A program made the translations under genes and the position numbers. From Hyphomicrobiales bacterium (GTDB lineage: Bacteria; Pseudomonadota; Alphaproteobacteria; Rhizobiales; Rhizobiaceae), in the NCBI GenBank assembly GCA_900473175.1, contig UCKM01000019.1, positions 22,049-86,048 of the forward strand: DNA of 64,000 bases, in the 5' to 3' direction. A model generated the notes under the pieces. It ran no database searches, was not told the origin of the DNA, and worked only from the letters and a program-made list of their open reading frames with translations. This document shows, piece after piece, positions 47,996-56,482 of the stretch (positions within the stretch are counted from its first letter, which is position 1; every line of letters begins with the position of its first letter).

Positions 47996-50590
47996 TCAGG
48001 GTTGCGGGCCCCGAATGATGCCTTGTTGAGGGCTTGGAGGTATAGGGTTCTTATTCAAGTAGGCGGGCGGGCTGGTGATCACCATCAAGTCGGGGATTTC
48101 AGGTCCACGTACCACATTTGGCGCCGCCGCGTCCTTACAGACGCACGAGCCGTTTTTGTATTCTGCTGTGCCTGACTCGCAATAGGTCAGATTGGAACAT
48201 TGGCTAGCTAACGATTGATTCACACCGCCGCCTAACGCTGGAGCGGCTCCACAGCCGCAGGTTCCCTGACTGGTCACAAATGCTGATTCACCGCCGGCGC
48301 AATAAACGAGCCCGCACTGTTTCATCACCAATCCTTGCGACGCACCGGGGTCCATCAACGCCAAACACTTCGAACCACGCGGAGCGCTTGTAGCGGTCGT
48401 TTCTTCAGGATCGCAGTTGCGCGGGTCGCAGCCCAGCCCGCGTGCCATAAACTCAGGAGGCTGAGTATCCTGTGTCGTCTTTTTTACGCATGCCATCGTC
48501 TTTCGAGCAGACTCCGACATCGCCGTGCACCTATTGGCATCGCACTCTGGATTGTCGGGATCGCATCTGCCGCGTCTAGCTTCGCCTCGAAGAGACCCTG
48601 TAGTCCCTTGCAAGAGAATCGCTTGGATCTCTGGCAAGAGCTGCGGCGGTTCCACTTGCTTCGGCAGTACGTCGTCGTCCCATTCCTCCTCAGCTGCCTT
48701 ATTTGCTTTCTCTAGACGCTTGTTGGCCTTTTCCAATTCGGAATCGGCCGCCCTTTTCGCCGCCTCGGCGACGGTCACGGCGCGTTCCGCTCTGTCCTTA
48801 GCTTGTCGTTTGTCGTCTAGGTCCTGGTCGGCCGCCGCCTTTTTCTCCCGCGCCTTTTTGATGGCATCCTGGTCGGGCGGAAAACCTTGAGTAGCTTTTT
48901 GAAATTCCGTGTAAGCGGCTTTTGCCGCTGCCTCTGCCTCACCCAGTTCTTTTTTTGCTTTCTCGGCGGTGGCCTGTGCTGCACTCAACGTATCGGATTT
49001 CTTGTTCGCATCGAGCTGCGCGTCCCGCTGTGCGGTTTGGGCATTTTTTAGTTCGTCGCGAATTGCCGGCGAAAGCGGGCGAGCAGCCGTGTTCTCTGAC
49101 CCGTTCGCTTCGTCGCCGCCAATGCCGCATTCCTTCCCGACGGGAACGCCATTGAGATCGTTGCTTCGAAGGTCCTTGCTTAATCGTCCGACCGGATCGC
49201 TACAGTATCCAGAGGCCTCCATCACGCACGACATTACTTCCGTGCCGGGACGTACGACTTGCCTGCTGACACAATTGAGAGTGGCCGCCAGCGGTGAAAG
49301 TGCGTTGCCAGTCGCCGCCCCGCTGCATAGAGAGCCTCCGCCTCCTTGAGGTTGCTCGCGGCCAGACAGACAAATAGGGCCGACCGCGTCCGCTGGCAAG
49401 CGACCGAGGCCGCCGGCGGCCTTAAGAATCTCCAGCTTAGATAGGGCAGTCTCGCGCGCGGTAGATGAACCATTGAGTACATCGAAGGCAGCCGACTCTA
49501 GTTCACGGTCAAGTTCGCACGTTGCTCCACCGCACACGTAGCCTGCGTCGCCTAAGCCGCGCTGCACCATCTCGCTGAAGGAGCAGTCGCCGGCTCCCAG
49601 GTTTTCCGGAGATGTCACAGATGTGAAGAAGCGGTCGAGGCGAACCTCGTTCTCGTCCTTCGGACTGACCCGGTCTGCAAAACCCAACAGTCGGCCTGTC
49701 GTTCTGTCGTAAAGCCAAAGTCCATGCCATTTCAGGGGCAAGCGCCGATGATGCGCGGCCTCGACGAGCACGTCCTGGTACCTGCTGAACCAACGTCCTA
49801 AAGGACTGTCCACACCCCGGTATTTCTCGACGTCGTAAAACAGCACCAATGGCTGTGCCAGCAGTGTGGCAAGTGAAGGAATGACCCACTCCAGCCTCTG
49901 GACTCTGAGGAACGCTTCGACGTCAGCGAAAGCGTTGTTCGAGGCCCGCGCAAATTGATCGCTCTGCTCGGTACCAAGACAGGCACTCTGCGCTGCAATT
50001 CGACCGAGCGAGTCAGCAACGCGCTGTATCGAAGACGTGGAATCGCCCCACACGGCACGCAGGTAATCGAGCAGCATCTGGTCTGCAAGCAAGTCTCCCG
50101 CGCATCTTGAATCGCTCTCCAAACCAGAGACCGAAGTGTGCAAGCCCCGCTGTAAATGACGCCTCAATTGGCTGTGCCAGTGCAGCGCCGCCAGTTGTAC
50201 GAGCAGAATGCGATTCTCGACCGTCAGTTCTTTCGAAGCAGCGATGTATGCATCTTCCAGGGCTCTATTCATCTGATATTCGAGAGCTAGGAGCTGCTCG
50301 GCCTCGTCAGTAAGTCGCGTTGCCGCCGACCTATACGCGACTTGCACATCCATGTTGCTGGCTGACTCAGCCGAACTCAAATGCCATGTACTCCGACGCA
50401 AACGGGAGAGCAACGAAACGCGAAACGAAGCTTCCTTGTCGAGCGCGATAAGATGATCTATGTCAAGATTTTTGGGATCGGCAAGCGCACACGACGTCAA
50501 CAAAATAACAAACGCAACCAGAGTGACCAAAGAGATTTGAAGAATGCGCGAGACTGGCGCGCTATACCCGGCGGTGTTTGCTAGGGTCAT
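47996..50590 (-). CDS. Large secreted Cys-rich protein with coiled coil, unknown
   Basis: 864 residues from the ATG at 50590. N-terminal signal with a possible lipobox (LLTSC, near residue 34). A helical domain (about 40-330), a Cys-rich segment (about 340-490), a highly charged coiled coil (about 510-640, Ala/Lys/Glu-rich) and a second Cys-rich region (about 665-830) with CDPDNPECDANRC and CGCGAAP, ending in a Pro-rich tail. About thirty cysteines suggest extensive disulfides outside the cytoplasm. No family recognised. Possibly a surface or secreted structural factor. Confidence 0.75.
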   Translation of the reverse strand: MTLANTAGYSAPVSRILQISLVTLVAFVILLTSCALADPKNLDIDHLIALDKEASFRVSLLSRLRRSTWHLSSAESASNMDVQVAYRSAATRLTDEAEQLLALEYQMNRALEDAYIAASKELTVENRILLVQLAALHWHSQLRRHLQRGLHTSVSGLESDSRCAGDLLADQMLLDYLRAVWGDSTSSIQRVADSLGRIAAQSACLGTEQSDQFARASNNAFADVEAFLRVQRLEWVIPSLATLLAQPLVLFYDVEKYRGVDSPLGRWFSRYQDVLVEAAHHRRLPLKWHGLWLYDRTTGRLLGFADRVSPKDENEVRLDRFFTSVTSPENLGAGDCSFSEMVQRGLGDAGYVCGGATCELDRELESAAFDVLNGSSTARETALSKLEILKAAGGLGRLPADAVGPICLSGREQPQGGGGSLCSGAATGNALSPLAATLNCVSRQVVRPGTEVMSCVMEASGYCSDPVGRLSKDLRSNDLNGVPVGKECGIGGDEANGSENTAARPLSPAIRDELKNAQTAQRDAQLDANKKSDTLSAAQATAEKAKKELGEAEAAAKAAYTEFQKATQGFPPDQDAIKKAREKKAAADQDLDDKRQAKDRAERAVTVAEAAKRAADSELEKANKRLEKANKAAEEEWDDDVLPKQVEPPQLLPEIQAILLQGTTGSLRGEARRGRCDPDNPECDANRCTAMSESARKTMACVKKTTQDTQPPEFMARGLGCDPRNCDPEETTATSAPRGSKCLALMDPGASQGLVMKQCGLVYCAGGESAFVTSQGTCGCGAAPALGGGVNQSLASQCSNLTYCESGTAEYKNGSCVCKDAAAPNVVRGPEIPDLMVITSPPAYLNKNPIPPSPQQGIIRGPQP

Positions 50591-50617
50591 CACGATAAGA
50601 CTCCCGCGCATTTGCAA

Positions 50618-51098
50618 ACGTGCTTTTGAGTCTACTCAAAGCTTACATCCTCGGGGATACTCCGAAGCCGACTAGTAATGGCGAGACGAACTGAGGGCCC
50701 GAGCTGGAGATTTTAGATATACATGCGAAGCGACAGATAATTTGAACTTGCTAGATAACATCTGCTTTCTGATACTAAAATGCTCTTCAGTCGGGCATTC
50801 GTCAACCTGAAAGTCCGCGGGTTCGGTCGATGCTAGTTGGCGAGGTCAGCTTTATCCTTCGGGTGCGGGGGTGTTGGCAATCCTTGCCTCGACGACTTAT
50901 TGCATAAGCGGGAATGGCGGCGGTGTTCACGAGCAACACTGTTCGATGACGTGTTGATCGATCTAAACTGGCTTGCCGGTGTCAGGGTTGGGTTGCGGGC
51001 GTCAATTCGGCAGGGACGAACGAACTTCCGTAAGGGCTCGAAGTCGGCCACCTATTGGACCTCTTATCAATGACGCAATGCGGACATCAGTCTCATTC
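50618..51098. other. Intergenic stretch, 480 bases
   Basis: Marks the border between the cargo segment and the phage early operon. No gene is supportable. It is AT-richer near 50700-50800. Confidence 0.4.
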
Positions 51099-51509
51099 TT
51101 ACGCCGCAGGAGTGAGTTGTTTGGGTTCGAACTCCACCGGCGTCATGCGTCCGAACAGTTCCATCAGTGCAAGGACTTTGCCAGCTTTCGTCACCTCGTC
51201 CACAACCCCGCTGAACGTTGCGAATGGGCTTGCCCGATCGGTGACAAAAACCATAGTCCCGGTCAGATATCGCATCGCTGTGGTTTCTTTCTCGGTCTTT
51301 GCCTCTTCCTTCCGGTGGACCCGCGCGGCCCGCGTCTCGTCGAATTTCATGTCCATCTCAGCCATGAATATCTTCTCAACGTCCTTTGCCATCACCCGGA
51401 TCGGACGTCCATCGACACCCAGGATGCATTCAACTCCATCCTGCTTGTCTACCCGATAGAAATTCTTGCCATCTGGCGGAAACACTGGCATTGCGGGAGC
51501 GGAACTCAT
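51099..51509 (-). CDS. NusG-like KOW-domain protein of the phage early operon
   Basis: 136 residues. The C-terminal about 55 residues match the NusG/Spt5 KOW module: GTMVFVTDRASPFATFSGVV then VDEV and LFGRMTPVEFEPKQL. The N-terminal about 70 residues do not look like the NGN domain that binds RNA polymerase in NusG. Its ATG overlaps the DpdA stop (ATGA). It is the last gene of the leftward early operon, directly facing the cargo. A likely role is antitermination or control of transcription of downstream phage genes (inference). Confidence 0.65.
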   Translation of the reverse strand: MSSAPAMPVFPPDGKNFYRVDKQDGVECILGVDGRPIRVMAKDVEKIFMAEMDMKFDETRAARVHRKEEAKTEKETTAMRYLTGTMVFVTDRASPFATFSGVVDEVTKAGKVLALMELFGRMTPVEFEPKQLTPAA

Positions 51510-52276
51510 GCGGCAATCCTCCATAGAGGCAGAGGTAACTGCCATGCTTCAAATGCGCGGGAAGCAGCCCCCTGGACGCGATCCGCGAAGGCTTTTGCTT
51601 CTTTCCATGAATTGCCGTCCCTGCCCTGTTTGCGAGCTGCAAACGACCAAGCCATGCTGTCGGCGCTATGGAGCATCGATCGAACGCCGGGATGAAGTAG
51701 AGAAGTTTGCTTGATACCGAATCCATGCAAACGCAGATCAGGGCGAACGGCATGAATCGCGGAGAGAACCGCAACAATCTTTTCCGGGTCGCCGTTCCGC
51801 TTACACACGGATCCTACGCCTACCCACATTCCTTGGTGAAGGCGGTCACCATAGTCACGAACATGCTTCGCATAGTCACTCGGCGCGAAACCTTGCAGGA
51901 CCGGCATGATAGGAAAAGGTAGATCTTGCGCAATTAAGTCGTCATATCGCTCAATCGTCAGGCGTTGATGGTCCTCGACCGTTTGACCGGTCTTCGCAAG
52001 CATGAAGGGTTCGCACATGTAATCCTGAGCGACAGTCGCTGATATCGACACAACGCCTGATGAGTGGATGCGCCGAAGCTCATCGGCATATTCTTTGACG
52101 CTGTGTCGGTATCCGCCGAATAGATTGATTTCGGTGAAGGCTCCGCTGTCCACCAATACGTCGGCGCAGTCGATTGGCTTCTTCCGTCCTCGGAGCCGTC
52201 GCACGCTGATGCATGCACGATCGAAGTTCAAGGCGTCGCCTGGCTGGTGCAAACCTACGTAGAAGCGCACACTCAT
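51506..52276 (-). CDS. dpdA: DpdA-like 7-deazapurine DNA transglycosylase (TGT family)
   Basis: 256 residues. TGT-superfamily features: VLVDSGAFTEI (the DSG catalytic Asp region), the MPVLQGF strand, and VGVGSVCKRNG matching the GGxG-type substrate loop, then LHGFGIKQ. It lacks the zinc-binding Cys cluster of tRNA-guanine transglycosylases, as in phage DpdA enzymes that insert preQ0-type bases into DNA. No deazaguanine synthesis genes are in the element, so host preQ0 would be the source. Coupled by ATGA overlaps on both sides. Confidence 0.8.
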   Translation of the reverse strand: MSVRFYVGLHQPGDALNFDRACISVRRLRGRKKPIDCADVLVDSGAFTEINLFGGYRHSVKEYADELRRIHSSGVVSISATVAQDYMCEPFMLAKTGQTVEDHQRLTIERYDDLIAQDLPFPIMPVLQGFAPSDYAKHVRDYGDRLHQGMWVGVGSVCKRNGDPEKIVAVLSAIHAVRPDLRLHGFGIKQTSLLHPGVRSMLHSADSMAWSFAARKQGRDGNSWKEAKAFADRVQGAASRAFEAWQLPLPLWRIAA

Positions 52277-52635
52277 GACTTCACCAAAACGATGTCGTGG
52301 CCGAACACTGCTCGGAACAACTTCGCCTTTATCTTGAAATCCTTGGTCTCGATGCCCTTCACGTCCTCTGTGACGCGCTTTTTCGAATGGACGTGCCAAT
52401 ACCGGAAGTCGCCAATGTAGGTGCAGACCTGAACGCCGTTGACGGTGAGTTTCACCTTCGGCTGAAGCTCCAATTCGGCGATTTCGCCAGCGGCCTGCAA
52501 CAGCTTCAGTTGGCAATAGCGCTTGCCCTCCGCCCTGCTGTCGAAACGGATTCCATCAATCCAAACGGGCTCGTTGCCGTATTTGCTCGGCTTGCTCTGC
52601 GTCATCGCGCGAAACTCGGTGGCGCTCATCCTCAT
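52273..52635 (-). CDS. DUF1064 phage nuclease-like protein
   Basis: 120 residues. DUF1064 pattern: YGNEPVWIDGIRFDSRAEGKRY (the S-x-x-E of a PD-(D/E)xK-like fold), ELQPKVKLTVNGVQVCTYIGDF (Asp) and TEDVKGIETKDFKIKAKLF (E/K). Typical of Holliday-junction-resolvase-like phage endonucleases. The start at 52635 overlaps the upstream stop (ATGA). Confidence 0.82.
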   Translation of the reverse strand: MRMSATEFRAMTQSKPSKYGNEPVWIDGIRFDSRAEGKRYCQLKLLQAAGEIAELELQPKVKLTVNGVQVCTYIGDFRYWHVHSKKRVTEDVKGIETKDFKIKAKLFRAVFGHDIVLVKS

Positions 52636-52838
52636 GCCGCACCTCGATCGCGTTCTGCGGCAGCGGCATAGTCCGATACAGCCTGTTTCAAAACGGCTAG
52701 CTCGCGCCAACGGGTTTCGATCTCGTGATCTGGACGCTTGCGCCTGCCTTCGGAGAAATCCTGGAGCCATGTGGCTTTCCCGATTACAAGCTTGTTCAGC
52801 TCCTGGGCCATGTCCAAGTTTGAGATCCTCGTCGTCAT
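52632..52838 (-). CDS. Small hypothetical phage protein
   Basis: 68 residues, helical and basic, coupled by ATGA overlaps to genes on both sides. Not recognised. Confidence 0.7.
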   Translation of the reverse strand: MTTRISNLDMAQELNKLVIGKATWLQDFSEGRRKRPDHEIETRWRELAVLKQAVSDYAAAAERDRGAA

Positions 52839-53518
52839 TCGGCGGCCTCCGCAAACATTTCATGCTGACGAGCGTCGGCATTGCGATCCAGCGTGCGAAG
52901 GACGGTTTCCCCCTTGTGCTTACGATCCCAAACAAACCAGGCGTTGAGCATTGGCGGAGCGCCCTGCCCCGTGAAGTCGATCTTCCAGCGCATAAGGTAG
53001 ACGCGCGCCGGCGGGTGCTGCGCCCAGAAATGCTTGAGTCCACCAGCGCCTGGCCATCCCCAATTCATCAGGAGGGCCATGTATTCGACCTCCAGAACGT
53101 CAAGCGAATGCTTGAGCCAGCGGGCTTTGCCATTGCCCCATCCACATTCCGAGAATGGTGGATTGGTGATGATCGCCGGCGCTATCGGATCCTTCCACTC
53201 GTAAAACGATTGGATGACCGCACCGCACCCGCGATCTACAATGTCGGAAGTGAAGACGTCGAACCCGAGCGCTTCGAACTCGCGCGCCATGGCTCCGTCG
53301 CCGGCCGCAGGCTCCCAGATCAAATCATAGTCTCGCAGCCGCTCGATCTCGGCATGCAAGAACGCTCGGGTCGGCTCGGGAGGGGTTGGGTAAAAATCAT
53401 CCGTCTCGCGCTCAAGCTGCTCGACCTTCTCAAAGGTGCCATCAAGCTGGCGCTGGACGACTGGCTTGGACTTCTTGCCGGTGGCGCGAAACAAACCGCG
53501 TGCCGAGGGAGCATTCAT
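52835..53518 (-). CDS. Phage DNA methyltransferase-like protein (class I SAM MTase)
   Basis: 227 residues. SAM-binding motif I is WEPAAGDGAMAREFEALGFD; catalytic motif IV is TNPPF, the adenine-N6 (or cytosine-N4) class. DDFYPTPPEPT is near the N-terminus, a segment often seen in phage MTases. The start at 53518 (MNAPSARGLF) overlaps the small membrane protein stop. It could protect element DNA from restriction. Confidence 0.85.
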   Translation of the reverse strand: MNAPSARGLFRATGKKSKPVVQRQLDGTFEKVEQLERETDDFYPTPPEPTRAFLHAEIERLRDYDLIWEPAAGDGAMAREFEALGFDVFTSDIVDRGCGAVIQSFYEWKDPIAPAIITNPPFSECGWGNGKARWLKHSLDVLEVEYMALLMNWGWPGAGGLKHFWAQHPPARVYLMRWKIDFTGQGAPPMLNAWFVWDRKHKGETVLRTLDRNADARQHEMFAEAAE

Positions 53519-53631
53519 GGCCGTACCTCGATTGCCAAATAGGTCAGCGATACCAGGCCAATCAGAATGGTGGCCGCCAGAAGGATCCCGATGATTTCCC
53601 AAGCTTTGATGGGGGCTCGATTGTCGTTCAT
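53515..53631 (-). CDS. 38-residue single-pass membrane protein
   Basis: MNDNRAPIKAWEIIGILLAA, continuing TILIGLVSLTYLAIEVRP, is one membrane helix flanked by a short charged N-terminus. It starts at 53631 and its stop overlaps the methyltransferase ATG (ATGA), so it fits perfectly in the coupled operon. Function unknown. Confidence 0.65.
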   Translation of the reverse strand: MNDNRAPIKAWEIIGILLAATILIGLVSLTYLAIEVRP

Positions 53632-53634
53632 CTG

Positions 53635-54066
53635 CTACCGGCCTCCCGCCGGATATTTTCTTCGCGGCGCGGTTTTCTTCGCTTCACGAACCTTCGCCAG
53701 TAGCTGCGAAGCCTCGCGCTCAAAATCTTCCATATGAGCATCCGGATTTATTGACCTTTCGACTTCGAGCTCGTGTGTGAGGTTCGCAATCTGTCGCTCG
53801 CAGAAATCGAGGTAGGCTGCCCGGATGCGCAGAAACGTATTGTCATCGACCGTTTTTGCTCGGCGCTTCCTGAGATGATTTAAGGTCCAGAATGATAGTC
53901 TGTAGCGGACACCTAATCGTTCCATGGCTGGGAAGACATCTCCCCATCCGTGGCTCTCAACTTCGATCATGCGGTTAACGTAACCACTTGCAATTTCGGC
54001 CCTACTCACGACTTCCGGCTCCGATTTCAATTTGTGTACGTGGTGCTGAGATTCTGTGCACGTCAT
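53635..54066 (-). CDS. Hypothetical phage early protein
   Basis: 143 residues. VIEVESHGWGDVFPAMERLG-like region and a C-terminal helical, basic tail (RKYPAGGR). Helical and probably nucleic-acid related. It is four bases upstream of the small membrane protein gene. Confidence 0.65.
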   Translation of the reverse strand: MTCTESQHHVHKLKSEPEVVSRAEIASGYVNRMIEVESHGWGDVFPAMERLGVRYRLSFWTLNHLRKRRAKTVDDNTFLRIRAAYLDFCERQIANLTHELEVERSINPDAHMEDFEREASQLLAKVREAKKTAPRRKYPAGGR

Positions 54067-54094
54067 GCTCGAATTCCTTGGCTAGGTTGCTCGC

Positions 54095-54412
54095 ATGACG
54101 AGCAACACGAAGGAGGAGCAGACGGACACAGTAGGATTGCCCCTCGATGGGGCGAACGACATCAGCGATAGCGATGGGGATCACAACGCTGATGGATTTG
54201 AAAATATTGGGGTTCTCGCGAAGCGTATCCTGTCCCGCGCTGAAGAGGCGAGGAAAGAGACGGAGGAACTCAGTGCCGCGGCTTCCTCCGTCAATTTCGC
54301 TAGCGGTTCCATCGGAGGTTACCCTGCAGGAACTGTGCACAACCGAAGTTATAGCGCTTCTCAACGCGTGGTTGCAATACCGGCCAAGATTCGCGGGCGC
54401 ACTGCCGAATGA
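54095..54412 (+). CDS. Possible small hydrophilic protein
   Basis: 105 residues, acidic N-terminus (DISDSDGDHNADGFE) and a helix ILSRAEEARKETEEL. It lies on the plus strand in a gap of the minus-strand early operon, 28 bases from a divergent start. Translation is not certain. Confidence 0.4.
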   Translation: MTSNTKEEQTDTVGLPLDGANDISDSDGDHNADGFENIGVLAKRILSRAEEARKETEELSAAASSVNFASGSIGGYPAGTVHNRSYSASQRVVAIPAKIRGRTAE

Positions 54413-54423
54413 GGCACAGTCCA

Positions 54424-55323
54424 TCATGCGACCTCGCCTTCATTAGGCGCAATCAGCTTCGAACAGGAATAGCAATGCTTGAGCCCGGACACGCCGCAGG
54501 CCCCTGGCTTCTGACAATGGGGGCGATAATCGCGGATCGACTTCGCTGTCTGTTCCTTGGCCAGGAACGCTGGGGGCTCGAAATTGGTGACGGCTTGCTC
54601 TTCTTCGGTACCCGTATGATTACACCCGCTTTCGCGGCCCTGACCAACGATGGAATGGGTGCCATCGCTTTTTGCGCCCGCGGGAGAAGAGCTTGGTATG
54701 CTGCGCCGGCCGTCAGCGGCGCCCAAGGTGTGCGGGTCAGGGGTAATCTGAGAATTGGTTGCGCCGGCTTCCACGGCGCTGCTGGCGCGCAACGCGCTGC
54801 TGTCTACATCGTCGCCTCCTGCATTGGCAGCGTCCGTGGCCGGATGGCTGCTTGGGGCTTCCTGTCCCTCTCCATCGAGGGAAACCTTATCGTCGAGGAT
54901 TTCGCCCGTCTCAGGATCAGCTTGCTCGCCGGCTTCGCGCTCGATCATGATATCGACCGCGGCAATCAGAGCCTTCCGGCCCGTTTCGGTCTGGACCGCA
55001 TTTGCGACGGTAGCAACGAGCTTCGCGTTCACGGGAAATTCTTCAATGTTTTCTCGTGCGCGCGCAGACGCAGGCGCCTGACCACCGGCTTCGTACGCTG
55101 TGAGGTAAAGATCGAAGATTGCTTCCCGCTCATGGAGCGTGTCGCGACCAAGCTTCTCGATCTTGTGCAAATAGGAAACAACGTTGCCGAGCACTGTCTT
55201 GTCATAGCCCCTGCCCTTGGCCTCGGCATAAACTTCACGAACATCGTCGCCCAGCGTGTCCTGCTCTTCCTTGAGGCGAAGAATGCGGTCAATGAATTGT
55301 TTGATTTCCACGTCGGCGCTCAT
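54424..55323 (-). CDS. GapR-like (DUF2312) protein with long C-terminal extension
   Basis: 299 residues. The N-terminal about 60 residues match GapR/DUF2312: QFIDRILRLKEEQDTLGDDV and REVYAEAKGRGYDKTVL. GapR binds AT-rich, overtwisted DNA. The host protein is about 90 residues; here a 230-residue disordered, Ser/Ala-rich tail ends in CQKPGACG...CYSCSK (possible zinc knuckle). It is second gene of the leftward operon, overlapping the Cro-like gene stop. Confidence 0.72.
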   Translation of the reverse strand: MSADVEIKQFIDRILRLKEEQDTLGDDVREVYAEAKGRGYDKTVLGNVVSYLHKIEKLGRDTLHEREAIFDLYLTAYEAGGQAPASARARENIEEFPVNAKLVATVANAVQTETGRKALIAAVDIMIEREAGEQADPETGEILDDKVSLDGEGQEAPSSHPATDAANAGGDDVDSSALRASSAVEAGATNSQITPDPHTLGAADGRRSIPSSSPAGAKSDGTHSIVGQGRESGCNHTGTEEEQAVTNFEPPAFLAKEQTAKSIRDYRPHCQKPGACGVSGLKHCYSCSKLIAPNEGEVA

Positions 55324-55550
55324 GCTGCGTTCTCCTCGATCGGGAGAAAGTCATCAGCCGATAGCTTCACACCCTTCTCGTGCGCTGCGGCGAGCAGCGT
55401 AGGTACATGCTTAAATGGGATTGTGCCGCCAGTGCCGCCGGACTCCTTGGATCGCATCCAGTTTGAAACGCGCGTTCGATGAACCCCAGCGATCGAAGCG
55501 ACTACTGAGGGGCCACCAAGGTTTCTGATGATAGTACGAGCTGGTTCCAT
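55320..55550 (-). CDS. Cro-like regulator (YdaS/Cro HTH)
   Basis: 76 residues. HTH: IIRNLGGPSVVASIAGVHRT, then RVSNWMRSKESGG. It is divergent from the CI-like repressor with two TGTAGCG sites between them, so it is the early, anti-repressor-side regulator. It starts the ATGA-coupled leftward operon. Confidence 0.78.
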   Translation of the reverse strand: MEPARTIIRNLGGPSVVASIAGVHRTRVSNWMRSKESGGTGGTIPFKHVPTLLAAAHEKGVKLSADDFLPIEENAA

Positions 55551-55560
55551 GGCGCACAAA

Positions 55561-55600
55561 TGTAGCGATTATAGCAACAAATGCAAGCCATAATGTAGCG
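55561..55600. promoter_or_regulatory. CI/Cro operators
   Basis: TGTAGCGATTATAGCAACA (55561-55579) and TGTAGCG (55594-55600), between divergent cro-like and CI-like genes. The second site abuts the repressor start codon. They share the half-site of the palindrome at 56436. Confidence 0.65.
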
Positions 55601-55603
55601 AAT

Positions 55604-56218
55604 ATGGAAAAAGACAGTTTTGTGAGGAACAGCTATGAATTCCATATGTTGTCAGAATGGCTACAAACTGCGCTAAATGATTCTGGTGTATCGCAATCTG
55701 AGCTTGCTCGCTTGCTGACCGAACGGCTTGCCCGTTCTGTTGATCGTGCCGCCGTGAACAAGATGCTCAAGGGCACGCGCACGATTTCCGGCGAAGAGCT
55801 TCTGGCCATAGAAGCTATAACCGGCACCACCGCGCCTAAAGAGCTCCATGTCCCACTGAAGGGGAAGGTAGGCGCAGGCGCGGCGGTCTTTGCGATTGAT
55901 GATGGCGGCGACGATACGGTGGAAGCACCTGCCGATGCCCGGCATGGCACCGTAGCAGTACAAGTGTCTGGAGACTCGATGTTTCCCGCTTATGAAGAAG
56001 GCACCATACTATACTACTCAAGACTGCTGCCCCCTTCTGAGCTTGTAAACAAGCGGGCTGTTGTACAGTTGGGCGATGGACGCATCTTCGTGAAGATCGT
56101 TCGGCCAGGAGCCGATGCGGCAACGTGGACGCTCACAAGCATCAACGGTCAATATGCCGATATGATGGATCAAGTAGTCGAATGGGCCGCGCCGATTGAT
56201 TGGATAAAACCCCGATAA
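55604..56218 (+). CDS. CI/LexA-type repressor (XRE HTH + S24 peptidase)
   Basis: 204 residues. An N-terminal HTH (GVSQSELARLLTERLARSVD) and C-terminal S24 peptidase domain with the nucleophile Ser in VSGDSMFPAYEEG (about 126) and the catalytic Lys in GRIFVKIV (about 165). The cleavage-region dipeptide VGAGA is near residue 88. RecA-stimulated self-cleavage at DNA damage is expected, inducing the element. Confidence 0.9.
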   Translation: MEKDSFVRNSYEFHMLSEWLQTALNDSGVSQSELARLLTERLARSVDRAAVNKMLKGTRTISGEELLAIEAITGTTAPKELHVPLKGKVGAGAAVFAIDDGGDDTVEAPADARHGTVAVQVSGDSMFPAYEEGTILYYSRLLPPSELVNKRAVVQLGDGRIFVKIVRPGADAATWTLTSINGQYADMMDQVVEWAAPIDWIKPR

Positions 56219-56410
56219 TTGACCCTGTAGATCACAACTATCGGCTCTTTGCTCACGGGATTGTACGACGGCCAGTCCCAAGCGTTGGGTTTTAGTCACA
56301 TTTTTCCCATTCACGACATCCACCCTCAAGCCTAAATTAGGACTCCTTTGGAGCCACTTTTTGAGTTGTCCGTAGTGAGAAGGTTATTGCCGTTTAATAT
56401 TTGTTTCTAA

Positions 56411-56454
56411 TATCGCTACAATCTGATTGACACACTGTAGCGATATACGCTACA
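56411..56454. promoter_or_regulatory. Perfect CI-type operator palindrome upstream of integrase-derived genes
   Basis: TGTAGCGATATACGCTACA (56436-56454) is a perfect 19-bp palindrome with the same half-sites as 55561 and 55594; a further half-site TATCGCTACA is at 56411-56420. Confidence 0.7.
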
Positions 56455-56482
56455 TTGCATTCATCGAACAAGGATGGATGCA

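Noticed and set aside
54409-55482. 357-codon frame opposite the GapR-like gene
   Set aside because: It has no recognised motif, and the minus-strand gene has the GapR domain and coupled overlaps.
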